Origin: Neospora caninum Liverpool
Lineage: Eukaryota; Apicomplexa; Conoidasida; Eucoccidiorida; Sarcocystidae
Length of the DNA stretch: 64,000 nucleotides
NCBI RefSeq assembly: GCF_000208865.1
Contig: NC_018398.1
Location: 806,001 to 870,000 of the forward strand
Direction: 5' to 3'
The notes under the pieces are model-generated. The model worked only from the letters and a program-made list of their open reading frames with translations. It was not told the DNA's origin and did not search any database. Below are positions 36,701 through 59,194 of this stretch, one piece after another (within the stretch, counting starts at the first letter, position 1; every line of letters begins with the position of its first letter). A program made the position numbers and the translations under genes.

Positions 36701-36848
36701 TGAATTGCTGCTGGCCCACAACCCTGTGATGCAGCAGGTCAAATCTTTGGATGAACTCTTGTATGCGTATTCGTTTCGGATAGATTATACGTTTGATTCG
36801 TTGTTCAACCTCCTCGACTTTTGGCGGATGTGTACGGTTGGTCGCCAT
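33719..36848 (-). CDS. EF-hand-like (calmodulin-superfamily) protein with several degenerate EF-hand pairs
   Basis: Eight exons give about 488 residues: 36521-36848, 35906-36112, 35562-35806, 34816-35121, 34607-34704, 34361-34439, 34049-34193 and 33719-33777. All phases join and TAA ends the last. The start taken is MATNRTHPPK; an in-frame ATG 24 bases upstream is also possible. At least three EF-hand-like pairs are visible: QEFIQRFDLL...EAQVLFHAYADEKTGGIRYY; KYCYQDFDKLRSGYV...LADHFSREDADVNYIFVH; and TFQDFDKQRTMHVTKLQLSR...CLRYCDKGNEKEFNYLDF. A stray half-pair, SREDGMFNYQALCEQIDKAF, lies between them. Most loops lack the full set of calcium-binding acids, so binding may be weak or lost. The repeated layout resembles multi-EF-hand proteins of cilia and cortex, but I cannot name an orthologue. 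The last small exon is the least certain. Confidence 0.78.
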
Positions 36849-38598
36849 GTTTGGTACAGATGAAATAGGCATGCCGGACGTATTAGCCGCTGTTACGCGG
36901 CGCAGAGCAGTGAAAGCCAATGATATGTCTGTACGCATCGGAGCTGAAGATAAACTTACACAAAACCAAACGGTTAGGTGGGTAGCGACACACCATGACT
37001 CGACGAGAGAGACGTTCAAACGCGCATGCAATTAATTTCCATATTTGGCTGTTTTCGCCTGGGCGTGCATCTAGTCCCGCACACGAACCATCCGACAATA
37101 TCTGGCCCGTACACATGTCTTTTCCTATTTTTGTAAGAGCCACACTTTCGTTCTTTTAAAGGGCTTTCGTCGAGACCGTCCAGACCGGAGAAAGTCCGGC
37201 GGGAAGCCTCCGCATGTCGGAGGGTTCGTCCACGTCGTGGCAACAACAGCAGCCCCAAACTGTCCGGACCTCTGTGGCAGCCCCGTCCGAGCTGTGGCCC
37301 CAAAGAAACGCCACTGACAACTGCAGTTTTCACAGCAGAGCCTCCAGGTAGCCTGTCTCCTTTTAGGGAAAGGAAGCCACGGTTCACCGGGGAGTTGCAG
37401 TGACATCTCCTGGGTGCAGGCGGGTGAATCATACATGAGCGCCTAATTGTGTGTCAAATGAGGCAATCTGTGGTCTTTCCACGAGGGGCGGCTGCTCGTG
37501 AGCTTCCTCAGTAATACCCTGTGGAAGAAATGAAGTTCCTCGTTCGTATCTTGGAGCTCTTTCTATTAATAGGACGTTGGCACCCAAGCCACAAATAACG
37601 GCCACTCACAGGAGCGCTTGGCGGCACTGTAGGGTTCACAAAATGTCAGCATAGAGCATAGCCGGGCCTAGGCCACAGACACGCTAGCTTTGTGACTAGG
37701 TCGGGTTTGTCTCTTGGCCGGTTGTTAATGATGGCGGAGACAACAATGAAGCCTTGACCAGTGGTGATCAATTTGAAATGGTAGCTATTGCATTTCACCG
37801 GCTTTGCCTCCGCCGAATCAGGTGTGACGCGCTCGGGTTTTATGCGTATTAGCAACCAAACTCACTTCAAGTCTCACGTCAGGACGCGTTTCCATTGCTC
37901 GAACATTGTTGGAGGAGTTGCACCAGCAATCGACGAAGCTGCGGAACACACGCGAGGCCTGATGCCAGCGTAACAAAGTGACACAGCCATTCAGAGAAGT
38001 GACTGAACATCCGCGGTCATATAAACCGTTTAACACCCTCTCAGTTCGAGTAGAGGGCACCAGCAAGAGAACTGGTATTCTGGTCTTTCGTTTTTCGGTC
38101 GTGTTTTATAAAAGGTACAGTTACGCGACACCAAACTCGTGTTAACGTCGTTGTTGACAAGACGTAGGCGTTTGGCCCGAATCGTCATGCTGCCTCCCCC
38201 TCCCAGTGCCCAGAAAAAAGCACGTTCTGCCACAGCCGCTCAGGTAACGCAAAGGTAGCAGCAGACGTGACGAAGTGCGGACACCAGTTTTCCACCGTTT
38301 GGTAAAACATTTCAGCTTCCTTTTAGCCACGGCACCTTATGAAAACCGATAGCAAGCGAAAGCGTGCAACTGTACATTTTGGGCGCTTCTGCTGCTTCAT
38401 TATTTTAGAATATTCTCCTCTTGACAGTGTGCCGTTAAGCCGCTGTAAGTACACTCCCTGTTACTCATCTGATTCGCGACACCCACTTCTCGCACGCGTA
38501 CGCACGTGTGTGTTTGAGTACCCAAGTACCCCGGTTCCCCCCAAAAAACACGTTCTGCATTTGATTCCACGCCGTGTTTTTTTGTCGGACACAAAACA
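36849..38598. promoter_or_regulatory. Divergent intergenic region
   Basis: About 1.75 kb separates the start of the EF-hand-like gene (minus) from the start of the secreted-protein gene (plus). Short frames such as 37016-37432 minus have no features. Both promoters and 5' UTRs are expected here. Confidence 0.5.
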
Positions 38599-40271
38599 AT
38601 GAAGCTCTCAGCAACTGCGTCTGCAAGCTGCATAGCTGCCCTCGTTCTGCTGGCCTGCAGGAGTGAAGCATCTCCTGTTTTTTTGGGCGGCCGAGAGCTT
38701 GAATCCAGGTTTAATCAGCCGCCAACCAAGGAAGAGGGTAAGCTCGTCGTTCTGGGAATGCAGCTGGAAGCGGATTTACGTGTAAACCGACAAAAGTTGA
38801 CGAAGCGGAAGCGGAACTCAAAACTGCCGAAGGTACTTCGTATGCCTTGCTGGGAATTGATGCAGTTAGCAGGATCCCCTTTCTTTCAGATGATGCTGCG
38901 CTCGAAGCGAAAAACTTGGAAAGTGAAATATCGTATAGAGAGAGTTTGCAGAGTCAGGATCAACGAGATGTGAGTCCGGCGCTTCATGAGCCAACCTAAA
39001 CACCGACCGTACATCTCTGAGTCTCCAGGAATCGGCAGCGAATGCGATGATTAACAAAGAACCGGAGGCCCCCGGCTGTTCGGTAGAGAAAGTAAGAAAG
39101 TGAGACAGTTCTTAGCTGTAGTTTTCCTTATTGATTGAAATTATCAGACCGGTGACATGGACGTGGCGACTGATCCTACAGATGTCTTAACAATTGTACC
39201 CATGAGCATCTCTATTTCCAAGAGGCACTTGAACATAAACTACAAGGGTAAATCACTCAAAAACCATATCAACTGCTTTGGCGCGGTCATCTGAGGCTGA
39301 CCGTAGGACGGGCACTCAAGCCTGTAATGAAAATCCCTCTAGTAGAAATAAAAACGCCAGCAAACACGCTGGCACGAAGCAGAAGGTGTAAGTCACTGAC
39401 AGCCGTTCGTGTCCAAACCACTGCTGTTTAAACCCCTCTACAGGCTTCAGACTGTTTCACAGCACCAAGCCGCTCGTCTTTTGCGCGGACGACACGGCAA
39501 CTAGAGAGTAACACAATGAACTTGCTACTACCTAGAATTTTGACCGATGAAGCGAGGCACATTCAACAGCGAATGGATTGGAAATATCTACAAAGCTGTG
39601 TTCTGTATCAACTCTGGCAAGCCCCTTACACCGGCTCAACAAAAAGCAGAACAAGGTATGTCCTCGAGCAAATGCAAGTTTCCTCTAATTTTCTGTGAAA
39701 TGAAGGCGATACAGAGAAGGGAGAATCAGTTGCCTTGCCTTCGAGAAGTACCAAAGTCCAAGTGAGTCTACTTTCTCCTGGTGTGTCTATACTTTCAATC
39801 AACTGCTAGCACCCCTCCGTAGAGATGGATCAAGCAGATAGCTCAACAAGGTGAGTACCGAAGGGGTGCCCGTGTTAACGATATGCTACAATCTTCATCT
39901 TGGTCAGAGGCTGAAGAACTCAAAGACATCCAGGTATGTACGGTTCTACATTACCGAAAGAACGAATTTTGTTAACACGTTTCAATTCAGGAGGGTGAAA
40001 TGATGCACCGGAAGAAGAAAGATGCTGTCGACGAGGTTGAGGTTAGTAGTGAGCCACACGTTACGAGGAATCCAGACCAGAGACGTTTTACAACAGATTG
40101 TGGGAGGTCCTGCCGGAGCCCCACCGAAGGTACGCTGCGTCAACCAACGGGAGGCCTGGAGCAATGGCCTCCACCGTAAACTAACAGGTGACTGTCAATG
40201 GTGACGAACTGACATTTCCCCGCGTGGTTCAAGGAGAACACCTGATGAATGCAAATAATCAAGAGTTCTAA
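38599..40271 (+). CDS. Small secreted protein built from eleven mini-exons
   Basis: Eleven exons sum to 873 bases (290 residues): 38599-38737, 38797-38969, 39029-39091, 39148-39247, 39557-39655, 39706-39761, 39823-39850, 39908-39933, 39991-40041, 40076-40129 and 40188-40271. The start MKLSATASASCIAALVLLAC is a clear signal peptide, with likely cleavage after SEA. The mature part is acidic at first (VDEAEAELKTAE), then ISKRHLNINYKGTFNSEWIG, GKPLTPAQQKAEQ, a charged stretch EAEELKDIQEGEMMHRKKK, and ends VVQGEHLMNANNQEF. No cysteine framework or membrane anchor is seen, so it is probably secreted to an organelle or vacuole (dense granule, rhoptry or microneme cannot be told apart here). The acceptor of exon 39557 (GATGAAGCGAG) is weak and was chosen by phase. 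Family not recognised. Confidence 0.72.
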
Positions 40272-40331
40272 CCAGCGGTTAGTCTGTCTCTGAGACCTCA
40301 AGTCTGGCTCCTTAACACTGCATGCCATCCG

Positions 40332-45123
<4,792 letters not shown>

Positions 45124-46184
45124 TGTCTCCCCGGATACAGCTCTGCTTGCTTCTGTGAGTCGACTCCTGAAAGTTTTCTGCCCAGTTCCGTATGCCAGGA
45201 AGTTCCCGTCTGAACAGGGGTTAACAGACCTTCCCCCCAGTGGTACGAGTCGCAGCAAAATCCACGGTTGCGGGGGTGTGCTACAAGAAGCTGCAGGAGG
45301 CGAGAGGGCTCTGGGGAAAAAGAGCGACTGGGTTTTTGGTGACCGGTGTGCGTTTTCCCGGGAAAAAAAGGTGGAAACCAGAGGGCCCCGTGATGAGGCA
45401 AACGGCACGCCACTTCGCGAATGTTTTTAAAGAAGACAATCCTAAGCCGGTGGATGTCAATGTTTCCACAAGATACTCAATGGACAGACACGCAGGGCGG
45501 CACGGGCTCCCGACCACAGCAAAGGATTGACAGGGAAAATTGACTGATATTTCTGGCGAGCCGTAAATTCATTGACGAACTAAAAAGAAAAAGAGTCGGC
45601 ATCGCTATGGACCTCTCTCTCCACGCTCAGCGAGACCTGATGCTTCTCTGGCCTCGTTCTTTAGCCTCGCCAGCCAGAAAAACACGCGGTTGAAAATACG
45701 TTTGAGTAGGCTCACAGACAGCCTGAGAGCAGTGAGTTAGACGCAGTCTGTCGCCTAGGTGATTTCTGGGGAACGGAAACGCGTGAAACAATGCGTCGTG
45801 CGTTCGACCAGTCCTACGTATCCAGACTCTGAAACAATGGAGGTCGTCATGGACTTTCATGATGTAAAGGTATTCATTTTCTTTGCCTTTTCTTCGTTTT
45901 TCGCGTGTCGGCGCTCCCGCCGCGGCGAGGGCATCTTGCATGCGAGACGATTTTTCGGGAGACAGGAACATCGACTGGAAAAAGCTTGGGCGGAGCCGAA
46001 CCTGCAGCGCATGCAGTGGGTCCATTCGAGTTTCGCTCCCCAGTGTGACAGACAGGGGAAAACCAGCCGGTGCACGCGGAAGCGATACTGCCACAAAAGT
46101 TTCTGCTCCACATCTCCGGCCGCACATTCCCGCTCCGATACTCGTATTTCCTGCAATTCTTCTGTCCCTGTCTCCGTCCACAAA
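45124..46184. promoter_or_regulatory. Divergent intergenic region between KRI1 and eEF1B beta
   Basis: About 1.06 kb separates two opposite start codons of ribosome/translation genes, so a shared or back-to-back promoter is likely. A possible small upstream exon of eEF1B (ATG at about 45838, reading MEVVMDFHDVK before a GT at 45871) is visible, but I could not connect it in frame. Confidence 0.45.
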
Positions 46185-47860
46185 ATGGTTACTGCCTTCG
46201 CAACCTCCGACGAGCTCGTCACCCCGTGTACCTACTACACGCTCACGTGGGGAGACGCCGCAGCGGCGCCCAAGAAACCAGCGGACGACGACGATTTCGA
46301 TCTGTTTGGTGCGTTGACACTGCGTTTTTGCCGAAGAGCGATGGAGACACTGAGAGAAATGAAGCAACTCGTCTGTCTCTCTGCCGTGGTGGAGTGTTTC
46401 GTCACCGATAAACGTGCAGTCACACAGCTTCCGATAGAGCGGACGCGTGCAGTCTCAATCGCGTGCAATCGTCGAGAGACGTTTCGTCCTGTGTGTCTGG
46501 GGTCTGAAAGCGAAGTGAAAGCTTCGCGGGGCGGCGGATCGTGGCCAGTTGGGCTCGCGTAGTTTTCAATTCTACTTTTTAAAACTGTGGCTCTGTCCTC
46601 CCCCGGTGGTGACCTCGATTGCTCGTGAGGAAGCGAACTCGAATCACTTGTCCCTCCGATCTTGGTTGTGGCTGAGAATCAGTCAAGACTGTCCATTTGC
46701 GTAAACACGGCCCCAGATGCGGTGTGACGATATCTCAACCGGCAAATGACGTCGCATGTGCCCCGGTCGTCGAACTGCACACGCCGTTAGCCGTATTTCT
46801 GATCAAGAATTCAGGCTGCTGGCTTTTCCGTGGCCGATCAAACACCATTCGAAACAAAGAGAGTCTCGTGTGTTGCCCCTTGGCTTTCTTCACAGGTGAG
46901 GAAAGCCCGGAAGACAAGGAAGCCGTGAAAAAGCTTGCAGAGTCGAAGAAGAAAGAGGCGGCGGGGAAGAAGAAGGTCGTGGTGAACAAGTCTATGTTGG
47001 TGATTGAGGTGAAACCCGCAGATGCAGACACAGACTTGGATGATGTATGCAAGAGGGTCAAGGCGATTCAGATGGAGGGCGTTACTTGGGGTGAGGGTAT
47101 GAAGAAAGTTCCGGTTGCCTTCGGCCTCTTCAAACTCCAGGTAGGTGTACCCCGCGCAAACGAGTGCTTCGGATTTCCGATTGTCGATCATGCGGACTGC
47201 TTGGTTCCTGTCGAGCTAGGAGATGCGACGGGGCTTTCAAAGGCTGCGGCCAACAGAGTGTGTCGAGCGTATACCAGAGTGTGACCACACGACCGCGTTC
47301 GAGTTCGGCAACCGGTGTGCAATGCGAGCGCAGATTAAACCGGATCGTGTTGGCTACGTGAACTAATCACGTTTCACAAATACAGTCAGTGAAAGCTCTT
47401 TTGATTTTCTAGGCGTCGACGCGGGGTCGGCTGTGCGGCTGTTTTCCTCGGGAATTAGGGACACAGCCAGCGCGTTGTGGTGGAGCGAGCTCGAGCGCTG
47501 CATGGAGTGTAGCGGTGGGCCACCTGACCAGTTTGCCTGGCGCATCGCCGTCCTCTCGGAGTGCGTGAAATGCGCCTCTTTGTTGGCCGTAGGTTGACAC
47601 TGTGTTTCCGCGGTGATCACTGGGGCTCTTCTCTGCGGTCGCATCGTGTGTTCCCCGTTTTCCAGGTTCAGTGCGTCATTCTGGATGATGTTGTCAACAC
47701 CAACGCTTTGGTTGACGAAATTGAGGAGATTGGCATGACAGAGGAAGAGAAGCAGAAGCGCCGTCAAAAAGAAGATGCCGACGATGAGGACGAGGACGAC
47801 GAGGAGGAAACGAGTGGCCTCGTTCAGTCTGCCGAGATTGTCTCTTTCAACAAGCTTTAA
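46185..47860 (+). CDS. Translation elongation factor eEF1B beta (guanine-nucleotide exchange subunit)
   Basis: Three exons, 46185-46308, 46896-47140 and 47666-47860, join in phase to give 187 residues ending FNKL. After a short lead-in comes the family signature DDDDFDLFGEE (split by intron 1). A basic linker with KKKEAAGKKKVVVNKSML follows, then the exchange domain: VIEVKPADADTDLDDVCKRV, GVTWGEGMKKVPVAFGLFKL, VQCVILDDVVNTNALVDEIE and VQSAEIVSFNKL. It recycles eEF1A-GDP to eEF1A-GTP. The usual GST-like N-terminal domain of about 80 residues is missing in this model: either the protein is short or upstream exons exist before 46185, where the frame stays open back to 45759. An Asp/Glu-rich insert (DADDEDEDDEEE) sits near the C-terminus, which is unusual for the family. 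Intron 2 contains the dispersed repeat. Confidence 0.93.
47360..47409 (+). repeat. Dispersed intronic repeat, copy 2
   Basis: It matches 19278-19327 at about 44 of 50 bases, same orientation, and lies in eEF1B intron 2. See copy 1. Confidence 0.75.
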
Positions 47861-49408
47861 GTTGCATGCCGGCTTCCCTGTGACCTGAAGTTTCCTGTAC
47901 CAAAATCATTTTGTTGCATGCGTATCAGAACGCTTAGGTGGAGAAACCATTCCACGACTTCAAGGCGTTTTGACATTCTTCTGCAAAGGAACGAAAGGCC
48001 GCGCATCGCGTGAGCGGCTGCGTGTTAGACGCCGATGCCTGCGAACCGCGGACGGTGTCGGGTATGTTCTCCGTTGCCATGCGGCAATGTGGAACAGCCA
48101 TCTGTTCAGTCTGGTTTCCGAGCAAGTGTGTCGTGAGAATGCATGCGAAAGTCTTCTTCCGGCTGTCCAGTTTTTTAGCCTTTTACCGAAGTATTATTTC
48201 TGTACCCAAGCATGCTGCCGCCATTTAACGGTGGCAGCTTGCCGGAAGTTGTCGAGTGTGCTTAATGAAACGAAGAAATTCATGGGAATACTTTGAACGA
48301 GACCGTTAGACAGCAGTACAGGCTGTTGTAAACTACATACGGGTAAGCAGTTGACACGTGGCTTACACCAGGATTAATCGAGCATGTTATTGCCCCCGGG
48401 GGACACCGTGTGTTATAGTGCAAAGGGTTCTTTAAACACAGACTCTCGTTGAATCATCGCTTCGGAATTTGGCTGCGGGATGACAGATAGTATTCAGCTC
48501 ACTGGTAGCAACACCCAGCCCAGAAAGCTGTCTCCTACGAGGCCGCACAAACATCCGCCGCTTTCCTCTCAAGTCCCGTAGGGCCACGGCCCTAACAAAA
48601 CGCTTTCCGGGCAACTGGTTTACAGGAACTTCGATGCCTCCGGCGGCAGTTGCTTTGAACAACTGACGACTGAGCACTGTTTCCATATGCTTCGCGCTTC
48701 TGAAGTCGTTTCGGTGGCCCTACCACAGACCGTTTGTATCAGGATTTGTTTCTACCCCGGCCTCGAAAGATGCATGCATATATGCGTGGTTGGGTCTTGT
48801 GCGGAAGGGCCAAAGTAAGGTAGATATCTGATGTTAGAAGAGGTGGACCGGCTTCCCGCCATGAGGGTTGTTGGATCGGCGGTTCTGTGGATGCACGGAT
48901 GACCACCGGCAGTAAGCAACAGAGCGGACGCTTTCGATGATTCGTCCGTGCGTAAAAGTCGGTGATCTATACCACTGTAACTGCGCCGTTGACCAGCTGA
49001 TCAGCCTCCGACTTTAAAGGGAACGGGAAAACGTCGCAGTGGTAACCAGGAGGGTAGTAACATACTAAAAAAACAGGAAATGCGTGGTCAATCTGGCAAA
49101 CACGAAACCTCTCGCTGACAGTATCGCCACAGAGGGAAGCATTAACAATGCACAGAGCCGCCTGACTGACCTACTCACGTTCGTCGCCAGCCTCCATGGA
49201 AAAATCATCTAACGCAGCATAACGGCGTTTCCCTGTGTCCCGGACCCTCTTTCCTGAGCCTGGAGTTTCTCCATCATTGAATGCAACGACTACGAACCTG
49301 GGTCGGAATCCTTGGAACATCTAGAGAAGACCGTGGCCAGCGCTTCTGCTCCCCCACGGAGGGCAGAAAAGTGTACCACGTGTGCTTTTACTGCGGAACT
49401 CTGAGCGC
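47861..49408. other. Convergent 3' region between eEF1B and glutathione reductase
   Basis: About 1.5 kb lies between facing stop codons. One small basic frame (48432-48686 minus, METVLSRQLFKATAAGGIEV..., 84 codons, starting with ATG) is visible but has no support as a gene. Nothing else stands out. Confidence 0.45.
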
Positions 49409-54757
<5,349 letters not shown>

Positions 54758-57700
54758 TGTGTTGAGTTGCGATCAACGAAGACGGCGATACGCTTCTTCG
54801 CTCTCAAATACCGCCCCCCGGAAGTAGGAGTGGAATGTCTCCTTCGCGGGGCGCCGGATCTCGGCGACACAAGAAAATTGACTCCCGACCTCTCTTGTCC
54901 AGTTCATGACGGCAAAAAGCACCTCTACCCTCTCCGAGAAAGTCGAAACTCAGAGCAAGGAAGACCCAGCGACAGAAAAACGATCAGACACGCCATGAAT
55001 TACGATTCACAGTGCAACACCGAGAAGCCGCACAGGCGTCGTGCCCGGTTTCCTGAGTGAACGTTTTCAGCTCTGCTGAGATGCTGAAGCAGTGACCTTG
55101 AGCCGAAACGAAAGGCCGCATCCCTCTTACGTTGTCCTCGTATCCCTTGCGTTGCGAAATACGGCTGCAAACAGAACGGGTCTTGGCAACTTCCCCGGAA
55201 CGATGTCTCTCTTGCTAGCCTCCTCGATGCTTGACTTTCGAAGCCGCAAAAATACGCACAGCTGTCTCGTGCCGTCTTTTCGACATGGCCGCTCACTGGT
55301 ACGTCTCCTGCTGCCTAGAAAGTGGGGACCCAGGACTCCTGAACGAAAATAAATTTACCGTCTGCGCTTGCTCGAACCGCACAGAATTCCCAAAACGCTC
55401 ACCTTTTGCGGGCCGCGAAGGGCGGCTGCCACGCAAGGTTACTCTCTGCCATGTCGAGTGGTATCTTTCATTCCTCGCCAGTGAGAGAGTTCGCGTACGC
55501 CTCGTAATGCAGGTACTGATGCCTGCACACAGAGAATGGCGGTATGCCACACTACTCACGAGTGCTGCCATATATTTTTCCAGGGAGTAAGCATTTTTAG
55601 TGCATCTTGCGAAAAAAAGCGACGTCAGTTATCTTGTCTGTCGTTGTAAATGTCGGCACCCGACGCAACAAGCACGGTCGTTTTCCGCGTCAATCCGTCG
55701 CGGGGACAAAACGAGTGGTTATGCTGTGTGTGATGCTGCCTCTGGGGAGAGAACTCCAGCGAGGGCACATTGTCGATTCCTGTTTAACTCATTCGTCTTC
55801 TTCTCCTATTCGTTTGAGTCGTCGCCAAAGGCTCGGAAACCCGGGACCCTGCCGCCCTCTCACAGCCGTGGCCAAGCGGGTCGCTTACTTCAGTCATTGA
55901 ATGTGAAGTAGATGCAAATGAAGACGCAAATGAGCAGGGAACTCCAGTTGTGGCGGAGGAGTTCCAACCAGGTATTTCGTGCCGATGCGCAACAACAACG
56001 TTCTAATACGTAGGAGATAACAGACACAAGTGGCGATTTGGTTAACACGTCAAAAATGTTACTCCGCATACGTTGCGCCTTGCAGACGAAATGGCTTTCT
56101 CAGAACCATGGCCTTTAACAGGGGGAACTCAGAGGTCTATACGAGTAATCGCTTTGCTTTTGTTCCCGTTAAAAGCACGAGGCGGGTTCCGCCAAAATAG
56201 AAAACGACGACACAGCCCTGGACGTACATATCGCCGTCTCTCAGTATAATAATACTTCCACGTGTGTTTACATCTACAGCTGCATGGGCATTCTTTGGCA
56301 CACCGGCGTAACTCCTCGTCATTTCCTCTCCAGGTGTATCTTGCATGGATGTTCAAGGCTAGGACAGAACGCGCTTTTGGATAACGTTTCACACTGGCGT
56401 CTATATGTTGGTCCGCAAACGCGGGGGGGGGGGGGGGCGCTTCTATTTCCCATGGATAAGAAGGGAAAGCTGCTGGATGAGCTCCACAAGAACGCCTCAC
56501 ATTCGCGCTGCTGTCCCTCCGTGATGCCTGAGCAAACCCTCTTCGGATCCCTTGTGAGAGAAATATGTTTGCATCCTCGGTCAACCGCGATAACGAAGAC
56601 CGGGAGCATGAAGTGCTCAACTGCTGTTGAGAGGGTTCAGGTGTGTTGTCAATACACATATTCGAGGAGAGGGTGGCGTGCTGATAGAGAAATGGCGAGA
56701 CCCTCCCTCGGTCCTGAGGATCCTCGCGTGTGCGTCTACGGACCCGTTCGGCACAAAAATTGCTGAGGAGAAACGCACTTTGAATCAAGTCCCTAACTCT
56801 GTCGCTTATGTTGCTAACAAAACTGTTGAGCTCGTCCCGAGCTCATTGACGGGCATGCATGAGTGTCGGGCCGTCGTGTCGAACACGCCCACGGTTCGGC
56901 AAGCGGTCGGACGGAACAGTCCACTGTAGAGGGTTCCCCAAGTCTGGAACCATCGGCCACGCTCCTGGCCCTCAGCATCGGCTCCGCTTTTCGACGCCCG
57001 CTTACCATCGGTGTGTTCCCTGCCGCATGTCAGCAGCACAACGGCGTTCCGCGAGGCGGATCCCCTCGGATGTAGCCACATCTCCTCCGTTCCCGAGGCG
57101 CCTCAAGCCACATCGGTTATGCCACGGTGCTCGCCCAGACACACACGCGCAGGCGACGCCCGCAGTCCCTTGCAGAATGATGTTCTCCACGTGTTTGTTC
57201 TGGATTTTCCATGCCGCGGCACACCCCACATAAACTCTGGCGATAGGCGAAACCGAGACACGCTTGTGGAGTCCCCACGCCACGTGAAAAAGTGATGACT
57301 CCTACTCGGGAAGCGCCACGCAAGGTGAGAATCGGTGTTTTCCGCCTCGTCTTTTCAACGGACGCCGATTTGTGGGCACGCGTATCGAGGATGACTTACC
57401 GGCCTCAAAGTCGGTGCAAAGTCCATATTTCTAGGGTGGAATCGGCAACTGCTTTTCACTAAACAGCCCGCGGGGAAACCGTGCCTGGTGGTCGGCGACT
57501 GCGCCATGAAAGTCTAGGAACCCGCACACGTGTCGCAAAAGGGTGCCCGCTCTCCTCTCGCAAAGAGGCGATCTGGCTTCCTAGGCGTTTCCTATCGGAT
57601 GGGGGTTCCGGCTGCTGTGTGCCGCAACGGATTTTTCCATGGCAAGTGCTCGAAGCATGGGCGGGTTGCGGCTCTCCGGGGGCTGGATCGGCCACTCAGT

Positions 57701-59194
57701 CGCGGGCGCGTCGGCGTTGCCGGCTGTCAACGCCACGAGGCTCCGATTTTTTGTGCTAGGGAGTTGCCGCCAGGCGCGCGCGCTACGAGAAAGCGACGGC
57801 TTTAGCAAGATCCCCGTGCAAAGACCCAGTCCCTTTTTTCGTGGTAACAACAGAAAGTTGGACCCCTGCAAAAGCGCAGCTGGAGCTCTCTTTTTTCCCC
57901 CAGCTAGTAATGGCTCTGTGGTGTGCCACGCTCTGCTTTTAGCTGCAACCCCCCGACGCGCGAGCTTCACCACCGAGAGACAGCCACCAAAAAAGGCCCG
58001 ATTTCTCGTCCAGGAAGGCGCAGCGGTCGCGCGGATCATCAGAGTCGTCTCTTGAGTTAGGCTGTCGCACCGCAACGTGTATTTGTAAACCTGTGATTTG
58101 CTTGTCGCTTCTCTGAAGCGCTGTGTCCACGAAAAGGTCCACCTGCCTTGCAGCCCGGACAGGCGCAGTTGCCGCCTCTGCGCTGCGCCGTAGGCGGCGT
58201 GCGGATGTCGGATGCCTGCCTCGTCGGCAACGCGTTTGTCTAGATTAGATGTCCTTTTGCTTAGCTGATGACGCCCGTTTCTTGCGTGTGTAATACCCAC
58301 ACGAGTCCTCGTTTCGGGCGACCGCGCCGCCGCAGCGCCGTGCCATGGGTTGACGGACTTAGCCCTGTACATGCTAGGGGATTCGCACCGCGACAGCGTT
58401 TTGTGTACGTTCCTTCCTCCGCCAGCTCTGTCTCCATTTCGAAACGGGGTATCTCATTTACTCAACGCGCCAACCTCTTGCACGCCAAACGAAGTGGAAA
58501 ACACCTCTGGGCAACTCAAACGGCCGAACTTGTGGTCCACTGTCGACAGTGTCTGCGTCTGTGTAGGTGGAGTCCAGCAGCGCGATTCAGGCACCGCTGC
58601 ATTCGTGGTTTTTTAACGACAGCGATAGGAACGCTTGTGGCCCCCGTGTGTACTTTAACGGCATCCGCCAAGAAACAGGCAACAAGAAGACAAAAAGGTT
58701 CTGATCAGCGGAGAGGCAACAGTCCCCGCAGCTGCTGCGTCGGTGTGTAGTTGTATCGAAAGGCCTTTCCCTCAGTCAGGTTGGGTTGCCTCCCAGCCGG
58801 ATGCCTCGACGCCGGATAGCATGTGCAGGCACCCAAAGATATTCAGTGGGTCACGGAACTTGATCGGCTTCGAACTCTGAGGGCGATCCCCGTGCCCAGC
58901 AACAGAACAGCGCACCTGCATTGCGAACTATGCGCCAGGCGTGACAAGATCGAGAGCGTGCGTCCCTCAACACACGCGGACATTCTACGAGAGGAGGTTG
59001 TCCAGGCTGTCCTTGACGACGGCTCGAATGCCCCGTGGGCTGTCAGAGCGCGCGGTCTTTCCGTTGTGTCTGAGGGGAAGGCGTGCTTCAGCCTAAAACA
59101 CACCGCGACCTTGAGGAGGCACTGGCGATACCTTGCGAGCAGCATTTCGCACAGAACCAGTTTTCCCCTTACCACATGCCAGCGGTGAACGGCG
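54758..59194. other. Long region without a supported gene
   Basis: About 4.4 kb lies between the divergent starts of glutathione reductase (minus) and the CCCH protein (plus). Several frames of 100-263 codons are open on either strand, notably 57581-58372 minus (263 codons, Arg/Ala/Ser-rich) and 56129-56788 minus (219 codons, crossing a poly-G run). None shows a domain, and antisense frames are often open too. Long 5' UTRs and promoters, or an unrecognised lineage-specific gene, are both possible. Confidence 0.4.
56423..56437. repeat. Run of 15 G
   Basis: An uninterrupted G homopolymer on the plus strand lies in the gap between glutathione reductase and the CCCH gene. Confidence 0.9.

Noticed and set aside
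45759..46184. Open frame upstream of the eEF1B start, in the same frame
   Set aside because: The sequence is cysteine- and arginine-rich without resemblance to the GST-like domain of eEF1B, so it is probably an open 5' UTR.
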